A stretch of DNA of 64,000 bases from Novosphingobium sp. B 225. Its GTDB lineage: Bacteria > Pseudomonadota > Alphaproteobacteria > Sphingomonadales > Sphingomonadaceae. Positions within the stretch are counted from its first letter, which is position 1. Each line of letters starts with the position of its first letter. Location of the stretch: positions 79,468 to 143,467 of the forward strand of contig NZ_MWLM01000034.1 in assembly GCF_002198665.1 (NCBI RefSeq), given 5' to 3'. Below the pieces are notes generated by a model. The model was given only the letters and a program-made list of their open reading frames with translations, was not told where the DNA came from and ran no database searches. Below are positions 58,509 to 64,000 of this stretch, one piece after another. The position numbers and the translations under genes are program-made.

Positions 58509-61280
58509 TCAACCGTGCGCGCCAAACTGGTTGGCGATCGCCGTGCTGATCCGCAGGGCCAGCGTGTTGGCGCGCTCGATCGGATCGATGAAGCGGGCGT
58601 GGATCGCGCTGTAACCGGTCGCGGCGTCATCGGGATAGTCGCTCGGCTCGTCCACGGTGAAGTCCCCGATCTGCGGGAAGCTGACCGGGAAGGCGCGGCG
58701 CAGCTGGGCCAGTGCTTCATCGATCCGCAGGGTAAAGACCATCTCCAGCACGTCCTCACGCGCGATGTCATTGGCGCGGCTGAACTTGGGGACGGAGACC
58801 GCGCGCAGGAACATGTGCTGCAGCAGGGCCAGCCGCAGCGCCTGAAGCACTCCCAGCTGGCGGCGTGTATGCTCGCGCCCTTCCAGCGGGGCCTCGTCCG
58901 GGATCAGCGCCAGCAGCCGGTGCAGCTTGAGCGCATCGACGCGCAGGCGCGAGGCGAGGCGGCGGAACACCCCGGCGCGGTCATCGGTGGTGAGGTATTC
59001 GGCCAGCGCCAGGCAGGCATCGGACACTTCCTGTTCGTCCCCGCGATAGGGACGGCTGGCCCAATAGGCGGAATTGAACAGTTCTCCGAAGGCCGCGACC
59101 GTCTTGATGCTGGCCAGCGCATTGGCGCTGCGCACCAGCCGCACCAGCTGCCGCCCGCGCGCAGAGCCGCGCAACAGGGCGGCGATTTCTTCATAGTTCC
59201 CTTCCGCCGCGCTGCCGAACCCGCCGATCACGTTGACCGGATAGCCCAGCTGCTGCAGCACCGCATTGTGCGGGATCGCGCGGATCTGGCGCAGGCTCAT
59301 CTGGCGGTCGGCGGCCAGATCGCTCTGGCGGCGGCTCTTGCGGCTGCCCGTGTCGTTGAGCATGCCCAGCCCGAATGCCGTAACCGCGCGGCTATAGGTC
59401 TGGCTGACCAGCTGGGCCTGCTGAAACCGCCGGATCGCGCGGTAGAAATCGAGGGAAAGGTCCGTGCGGCGATAGAACGGATCGGTCGGCGCTTGCGCGT
59501 CGGTCTCGGCCGGGGCCAGTTCCGCAAAGCGGGTCAGCGTGGCCAGCGCCAGTTCGGGCGTGCCAAAGAACAGATAGCCATCGCCGCCCTGAAAACTCAC
59601 CTCGGGCTCAAGCCGGATCCCGGCGCGGACAAACCGCCGCCGCGACCACGGGGAAAGCGGCCAGGCCAGCCGGTCCTCGAAACTGCCGGGATGCGCCCCG
59701 CGCCCCATGCTTTCGCCATGGGTGTTGAACACCAGCGCGGCCAGATCGGTCAGGCCATTGGCGGCCATCGCTTCTGACAAACGCCCTTGCAGTCGCTCGA
59801 TCGCGAGGGCAGCGGGGATCTGCCCGACGAACCGCCCGGCGTCGGAAAACCCGGTCTGGATCGCCACCCGCCCGCGCACCTTGGCATAGTCGCGATAGGC
59901 CGGTTCGGCGAGCAGCGCGTCGAGGAACCGCCCGCCATGTTCCAGCGCGCTTTCGGTTTCGAACAAGGGCGATACGTCGACTTTGTCCGCGATCCCGAAC
60001 AGCCGTGCGAAATAGAGCGCGGCAAGCATGGTGGTCGGCTGTTCGCATTCGGCCACCAGCATGCGGATCGGCGCGTCGCTGTCCACATGGTGCAGGATCT
60101 GCGCCATGGCCAGGAACTGGCGCACGGCGGTGCTGTTTTCGATCCCCAGCGCGGCAAAATTGCTGCGCAGCGGGCGCACTTCGGCCAGCAATTCGCGCAT
60201 CCGCACCAGCGCGGCCTGACTGGCCAGATCCAGCGTGCCATCGGGATCGATCCGGCGGCGGATCGCGTTTTGCAGTTGCGATGAGTTCACGCGGAAATGG
60301 ATCCAGCCCATCCCCAGCCCGTCGGCGCGCATCGCCGCAGCGGCGATCAGCAGTACTTCGGCGGCGGCATCTTCCGCTTGCGCTGCGCGCGCTTCCAGTT
60401 CGGCGATTACCCCTGCCAGGCTGGTCAGCTTGTCAGGATGGGCAGCGGTCAGCGCATTGGCGGCGGCGGATAGCGCGGCCGGCTCGCCAAGGTCCGCAGC
60501 GAACAGTGCGGCCATTTCGGCGGCGCGCAAGGCGGCACGGTTCAGCTGATCGGCCAGATCAGGCGCGGCGGCGCGCAGTGTGGCGGCATAGCCAGCCAGC
60601 CGCTCGGCCTTTTCGGACAGGCGATAGCGCAGCGAAGTGGACCACGAAATGTCGGTCCGCCCGTCCATGTCATAGCCGACCCAGCTGGCAAAGCGCAGCG
60701 GCAGGGGTGCCAGTTCGCGCCAGCGCTCCGGCCAGGCCTTGCGCGCGGCGGCAAACAGCCGGGCATTGATCGCATCGCGCGCCGCCGCGCCGCGGGCAAT
60801 CGCGGCCATGGCCTGCTGGTGCTCGCTGTCCAGCGTGATCGTATCGCGCGCATGGGGGGCAATGCAGGCCGAACCGCTCTGCATCGACTGGTCGGTCACG
60901 GTCTGGGCGACGGCTGCGGACTGGGTCCGGGTCAGCAGGAAGGTCGGGTGGCCGGTGAATACCACATGGACCAGCGGCTTGCCCCATTTGGCGGCGAAGG
61001 CATCAAAGCTGTCCGCCGCCGCGCAGGCATCGATCCGGGTCAGGTTTTCGGCCGGATCGAGCGGCGCGACCAGCCCGGAAAGCCGCCCGGCCCGTGCCGT
61101 CAGCCCCTCGCACTCCAGCTCGGCCACCAGATTTTCCAGCTGGGCAAAATCCAGCTCGCCACTTTCGATCTGCCGCGACAGTTCCAGCCCCAGCTGGAAC
61201 ACCGGATTGAACAACGGCGTTTCGCGCGTGCGGGCGTGGAGTTCTTCCAGACGGGCGTCGAGTTCGGCAATTCTGCTCAT
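58509..61280 (-). CDS. Phosphoenolpyruvate-carboxylase-like protein, divergent active site
   Basis: A 923-residue protein whose order of motifs matches PEP carboxylase: VVFTGHPTFLLTRTQS (for LTAHPTE, His kept), WVGYDMDGRTDI (for WIGGDRDGN), SPLFETESALEHG (PLFET kept), GRVAIQTGFSDAGRFVG (for MIGYSDSAKDAG, Lys lost), and VFNTHGESMGRGAHPG (for FHGRGGSIGRGG, two residues and one Arg lost). The C-terminal RNTG of true enzymes is missing; it ends NQFGAHG. So this is a homologue in which at least the Lys of SDSxKDAG, an Arg of HGRGG and the terminal motif have changed; carboxylation is unproven. ATG 61280 with CAGGAG before it is preferred to 61301. Related proteins are, in my recollection, often annotated simply as PEP carboxylase. 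Confidence 0.75.
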   Translation of the reverse strand: MSRIAELDARLEELHARTRETPLFNPVFQLGLELSRQIESGELDFAQLENLVAELECEGLTARAGRLSGLVAPLDPAENLTRIDACAAADSFDAFAAKWGKPLVHVVFTGHPTFLLTRTQSAAVAQTVTDQSMQSGSACIAPHARDTITLDSEHQQAMAAIARGAAARDAINARLFAAARKAWPERWRELAPLPLRFASWVGYDMDGRTDISWSTSLRYRLSEKAERLAGYAATLRAAAPDLADQLNRAALRAAEMAALFAADLGEPAALSAAANALTAAHPDKLTSLAGVIAELEARAAQAEDAAAEVLLIAAAAMRADGLGMGWIHFRVNSSQLQNAIRRRIDPDGTLDLASQAALVRMRELLAEVRPLRSNFAALGIENSTAVRQFLAMAQILHHVDSDAPIRMLVAECEQPTTMLAALYFARLFGIADKVDVSPLFETESALEHGGRFLDALLAEPAYRDYAKVRGRVAIQTGFSDAGRFVGQIPAALAIERLQGRLSEAMAANGLTDLAALVFNTHGESMGRGAHPGSFEDRLAWPLSPWSRRRFVRAGIRLEPEVSFQGGDGYLFFGTPELALATLTRFAELAPAETDAQAPTDPFYRRTDLSLDFYRAIRRFQQAQLVSQTYSRAVTAFGLGMLNDTGSRKSRRQSDLAADRQMSLRQIRAIPHNAVLQQLGYPVNVIGGFGSAAEGNYEEIAALLRGSARGRQLVRLVRSANALASIKTVAAFGELFNSAYWASRPYRGDEQEVSDACLALAEYLTTDDRAGVFRRLASRLRVDALKLHRLLALIPDEAPLEGREHTRRQLGVLQALRLALLQHMFLRAVSVPKFSRANDIAREDVLEMVFTLRIDEALAQLRRAFPVSFPQIGDFTVDEPSDYPDDAATGYSAIHARFIDPIERANTLALRISTAIANQFGAHG

Positions 61281-61396
61281 GCGCGGCTCCTGCGGGGGCA
61301 TGGAATGCGCCGGGCTATCACTCGCTGCTGCGCTGCACCATAGGGGTTGATGCGAATACGATTGTGGGGGTGGGTGTGCGCAGCCGTGCCACCTTC

Positions 61397-61533
61397 GTCA
61401 CCCTGAACTTGTTTCAGGGTCCATCTGGCCACATCCCCGCAGTTGCCGAAGACGCGCATGGGCCGCCGCATGGCCTTGTCACCGACCACCAGGCTCGGGG
61501 GCGAAATGGACCCTGAAACAAGTTCAGGGTGAC
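61397..61533. repeat. Intergenic inverted-repeat element, copy 2
   Basis: Perfect 28-bp arms: 61397-61424 starts GTCACCCTGAACTTG and 61506-61533 is its reverse complement, ending GTTCAGGGTGAC. It is the same family as 43-171, where the outer heptamers and the layout of a long central loop are shared. The rest of the gap 61281-61571 shows nothing gene-like. Confidence 0.8.
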
Positions 61534-61571
61534 AGGCGGGTGGGGGGTTGGTGAGAGGCCGCCCCACCCCC

Positions 61572-62324
61572 TCACAAGAAGTTGTTCGGCCAGATCATCG
61601 TGCGCCACATATGGGCGCTGGGGCTGTCATCGTGGCCCAGCCCTGCTTCCGGCTGGCGGAAATTGCGGGCGATGATGTCGGTGAAGATTTCGGGATCGAC
61701 CGGGGTCATGTCTTCGAAGAAGTAGATGTCGTTGATCGTCACGGTGCGGCTGGTCATGTACCATTTGTGGTTGCGGGCCACTGCCATGTCGCGGCGGAGA
61801 TATTCGGGCAGTTGATCGCGGTATTCGGCGCCAAAGAACCAGTCATAATTGCCGGGGTAATCGTAACCCGCTTCGGGATCGGGAAGATAGCGCAGCGCCT
61901 GGTGGTACTTGATTGCCCAGGCCACTTCCTCGCTGACATAGGGGGCGACGATCTGCGCGCTCCAGTATCCGTGATCGGGGCGGACCAGGCAGCCGTTGGA
62001 AATGTCATGCAGCAGGCAGGCCATCACCACGGTATCGCTGTGCCCGCCGTCCAGCGCGCGCTTGGCGCTGCCGAGCAGGTGGCGGACGGTGAAATCGCCG
62101 AACCGGCAGCGGAAGAAATCCATCAGCGTGGGGCGTTGGGGCATGCGCGGCAGGGCGGGATTATCGCCCATCATCATCACCGCGTTGTCTTTCAGGCGGT
62201 CCAGCACATCGGGTTCCGGGTCTGGCGCGCCGGTGCCGATCCAGCCGATCGGGCTGGACAGGATCAGCCGCTCCCGCCCGGCCTGGGGAAAGGGATGGTC
62301 GCCATGGTCAGGGTGTCCGCACAT
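61572..62324 (-). CDS. HD-domain protein, possible diiron oxygenase
   Basis: A 250-residue protein with the HD fold. The core is VRHLLGSAKRAL (His82), ACLLHDISNG (His106-Asp107), VRPDHGYWSAQI (His118), AIKYHQALRY (His141) and TVTINDIYFF (Asp199). The spacing His82-His106 (24) and His141-Asp199 (58) is very near that which I recall for the six ligands of PhnZ, an HD-type mixed-valence diiron oxygenase, with a shortened loop between. It could equally be a diiron phosphohydrolase. The start ATG 62324 is chosen; GTG at 62342 is an alternative. No phosphonate genes are adjacent. It stands between a repeat element and the 9-bp repeat cluster. Confidence 0.7.
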   Translation of the reverse strand: MCGHPDHGDHPFPQAGRERLILSSPIGWIGTGAPDPEPDVLDRLKDNAVMMMGDNPALPRMPQRPTLMDFFRCRFGDFTVRHLLGSAKRALDGGHSDTVVMACLLHDISNGCLVRPDHGYWSAQIVAPYVSEEVAWAIKYHQALRYLPDPEAGYDYPGNYDWFFGAEYRDQLPEYLRRDMAVARNHKWYMTSRTVTINDIYFFEDMTPVDPEIFTDIIARNFRQPEAGLGHDDSPSAHMWRTMIWPNNFL

Positions 62325-62452
62325 GGGGGCCAGCCTTGCCACCCCGCGCGCCGCCGCGCAATTGCAGGAACGATTTTCCTACACGGGCGTAATCTGGTAT
62401 GGTGTGATTATCAGATTGTAAAATACAGATATTTGTCGACTTCAAGGAAGGC

Positions 62453-62547
62453 AAAGGTCACAAAGGTCACACAGTGCAAAACAGCGATTCCGCGTGACTT
62501 TTGTGACCTTTGTGACCTTTGTGACCTTTGTGACCTTTGTGACTTTC
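62453..62547. repeat. 9-bp tandem and inverted repeats (GTGACCTTT)
   Basis: On the left AAAGGTCAC occurs twice (62453-62461 and 62462-62470). On the right its reverse complement GTGACCTTT occurs four times in a row (62503-62538), flanked by GTGACTTTT (62494-62502) and GTGACTTTC (62539-62547). Left and right arms can pair as a stem of about 18 bp. The last repeat runs into the stop codon of the aminotransferase gene. This is the main content of the 62325-62545 gap. Confidence 0.85.
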
Positions 62548-63709
62548 ACCCGCCCGTGGCGCGATAGGCAGTCAGCCGGGCCACGGCCTCGTCCAGGGTC
62601 GCATCGGTCTTGGCAAAGCACAGCCGCAGATAGCCTTGCTCGGGCCGCTCGGCATAGAAGGCGCTGACCGGGATCGCGGCGACCCCGGCCTCGCGCAGCA
62701 GCTGTTCGGCCAGCGCGACGTCATCCGTGGCGGGCAGGCCCGATGTGGCGAGATCGACCACCACGAACCAGGTGCCGTCGGCCGGCAGCAGGACAAAGCC
62801 GGCGGCGGTCAGGCCGGCAACCAGCCGTTCGCGCGCTGCTGCATAGCGGGCGCGGTGGGACTGGTGCCACTGGGCTGGCAGGGCCAGCCCTTCGGCGGCG
62901 GCCCATTGCAGCGGAGTGGCGGTGGTAAAGGTCAGGAACTGGTGCTGCTGCGCCGCTGCTGCCAGCAAGCGCGGGGCGGCGACGATCCAGCCGACTTTCC
63001 ACCCGGTCATCGAAAACAGCTTGCCCGCCGACCCGATCTTGAAGGTCCGCCCCCGCAGGCTCGGGATTGCCAGGGTCGACGTGAAAGGCGCACTGCCAAA
63101 GGTCATCCCCTCCCACACCTCATCCGAGATCACATAAAGGTTGTGGCGCTCTGCCAGCGCACCGATCCCTTCCAGCGCGGCGCGGTCAAGCAGGGCGCCC
63201 GCCGGGTTGTTGGGGCTGTTGAGGACGATCGCGCGGGTGCGCGGGCCAATCGCGGCTTCCAGCGCGGCCAGGTCCAGCGTCCAGTGCGGAGGCGTCAGGC
63301 TGACCAGTCTGACCGTGCCGCCCGCGCGCTGAACCAGCGGCAGGTAAGCGTCATAAAGCGGCTGGATCAGCACCACCTCGTCGCCCGGACGGACCACGGC
63401 CAGGATCGCGCTGGCCAGTGCCTCGGTCGCGCCGGAGGTGACCATGACTTCGTCCGCGCTGATGCCAAGCCCTTGGTGCAGCGCATAGTAATCCGCCACG
63501 GCCCCGCGCAACGCGGGCAGGCCGCGCATCGGCGGGTACTGGTTGGACTGATCCCTGAGCGCGCGGCAGGCGGCTTCAACCAGCTCGGCGGGTTCGGGCA
63601 TGTCGGGAAAGCCCTGGCCCAGGTTGATCGCGCCAAGCTCTGCCGACAGGCGGGACATCCGCTCGAACACGGTGGTGGTCAATCGGGGCAGGTCATCGCG
63701 CTGGGTCAT
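62546..63709 (-). CDS. Class I/II aminotransferase (PLP-dependent)
   Basis: A 387-residue fold-type I aminotransferase. PLP Lys230 is in KIGSAGKLFSMTGWKVGW, with NSPNNPAGALLDRAAL and YVISDEVWEGMTFG as Asn and Asp contacts. NQYPPMRGLPALRGAVADYY is typical of the methionine/aromatic or succinyl-DAP aminotransferase branch. Conserved Arg for the substrate carboxylate is probably in QGYLRLCFAK. ATG 63709 is used; a GTG three codons upstream is an alternative. The specific substrate is not readable. The gene is the first one of the minus strand before the right edge. Confidence 0.88.
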   Translation of the reverse strand: MTQRDDLPRLTTTVFERMSRLSAELGAINLGQGFPDMPEPAELVEAACRALRDQSNQYPPMRGLPALRGAVADYYALHQGLGISADEVMVTSGATEALASAILAVVRPGDEVVLIQPLYDAYLPLVQRAGGTVRLVSLTPPHWTLDLAALEAAIGPRTRAIVLNSPNNPAGALLDRAALEGIGALAERHNLYVISDEVWEGMTFGSAPFTSTLAIPSLRGRTFKIGSAGKLFSMTGWKVGWIVAAPRLLAAAAQQHQFLTFTTATPLQWAAAEGLALPAQWHQSHRARYAAARERLVAGLTAAGFVLLPADGTWFVVVDLATSGLPATDDVALAEQLLREAGVAAIPVSAFYAERPEQGYLRLCFAKTDATLDEAVARLTAYRATGG

Positions 63710-63984
63710 TTCCGGCACACTCGCCCGTGCCCGGCGCCCGCGTCAAGCACACCGGGGCAGAATCATCCCGCCGGTCAGCGACCGGCAGCGGCAGAAACGG
63801 GGTGCGATTGTTGCCCAACTGCCGCATTCCTGCGGCTTTCGCACGACCCACTGTGGCCATTACGTTACGGAAAGCAGGGAAACTAAGGGATCGATTAAAA
63901 CGGGTTGTCAAGCGGCTCCCATGGTGTTCTATTCGTATGCGCAACCGCCCGGTAAAGGGACGGGCCAATGAGGAGAGTGGGCTG

Positions 63985-64000
63985 ATGAGGGTGAAATTGA
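63985..64000 (+). CDS. Start of a gene that runs out of the window
   Basis: AGGAGAG at 63971-63977, seven bases before ATG 63985, then five codons (MRVKL) to the edge. A strong ribosome-binding site and position 275 bp from the divergent aminotransferase gene make a new plus-strand gene likely. Possible promoter parts upstream are TTGTCA at 63905 and TATTCG at 63930, 19 bp apart. The product cannot be named. Confidence 0.4.

Noticed and set aside
62453..62547. CRISPR-like array
   Set aside because: The repeat unit is only 9 bp, without unique spacers, and no cas gene is present.
1..64000. Prophage, integrative element or insertion sequence
   Set aside because: No integrase, transposase, phage structural gene, tRNA attachment site or target-site duplication pair was found; only small intergenic repeats.

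Overview
The window is 64 kb of GC-rich, gene-dense chromosomal DNA that reads like a sphingomonad (Sphingomonadales, Alphaproteobacteria; Novosphingobium- or Erythrobacter-like). The assignment rests on four things: a sugar route of TonB receptor, FucP-type permease and Entner-Doudoroff pathway with no PTS; many acyl-CoA dehydrogenase and family III CoA-transferase genes; frequent four-base gene overlaps; and intergenic inverted repeats of the GTCACCC...GGGTGAC kind. I found no rRNA, tRNA, CRISPR array, transposase or phage genes. All functional calls come from reading motifs and organisation; no database search was run.

Layout. 1-2.2 kb: repeat element, fatty-acid desaturase flanked by short direct repeats, YqgE/AlgH protein. 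2.2-6.8 kb: FucP-type sugar permease, divergent from an IclR regulator, an acyl-CoA dehydrogenase and a CoA-transferase. 6.9-14.7 kb: a 1400-residue protein joining an unassigned N-terminal region, a DyP-type peroxidase and a cytochrome P450-like domain; convergent to it, a Crp/Fnr regulator translationally coupled to an adenylate/guanylate cyclase-ATPase. 14.8-25 kb: acyl-CoA catabolism (acyl-CoA dehydrogenase, VOC protein, CoA-transferase, HMG-CoA-lyase-type enzyme, alpha/beta hydrolase, 3-hydroxyacyl-CoA dehydrogenase, acyl-CoA ligase), with a SleB-type cell-wall hydrolase and one unknown secreted protein. 25.2-30.8 kb: PutA, divergent from a yfiR-yfiN-yfiB-like cyclic-di-GMP operon. 30.9-37.1 kb: a tightly coupled operon of 5-oxoprolinase/hydantoinase, DUF969, DUF979 and DUF2891. 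37.1-39.0 kb: a secreted protein with a ricin-like region. 39.1-43.9 kb: Entner-Doudoroff operon zwf-edd-glk-eda. 44.1-46.2 kb: a CPA2 antiporter and an exported endonuclease/exonuclease/phosphatase-fold protein. 46.2-58.5 kb: a glucoside-utilisation locus (cupin_8 protein, LacI repressor, TonB receptor, GH3, tryptophan-halogenase-like protein, GH30, MFS permease, SGNH hydrolase). 58.5-63.7 kb: a divergent PEP-carboxylase-like protein, an HD-domain protein and an aminotransferase. A new gene starts at the right edge.

How the parts fit. The GGAAGCGCTTCC operator occurs around the LacI gene and twice at the TonB-receptor promoter, with the same 46-bp centre-to-centre spacing at both places. A near-identical site lies upstream of the FucP-type permease at 2.2-3.5 kb. 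One repressor may therefore control outer-membrane uptake, periplasmic beta-glucoside cleavage and inner-membrane hexose import, feeding glucokinase and the Entner-Doudoroff genes between them.

The least ordinary items are the DyP-P450 fusion with its unassigned 340-residue N-terminus, the HD-domain protein whose metal-ligand spacing resembles PhnZ-type diiron oxygenases, the PEP-carboxylase-like protein with altered catalytic motifs, and the oxoprolinase-DUF969-DUF979-DUF2891 operon.
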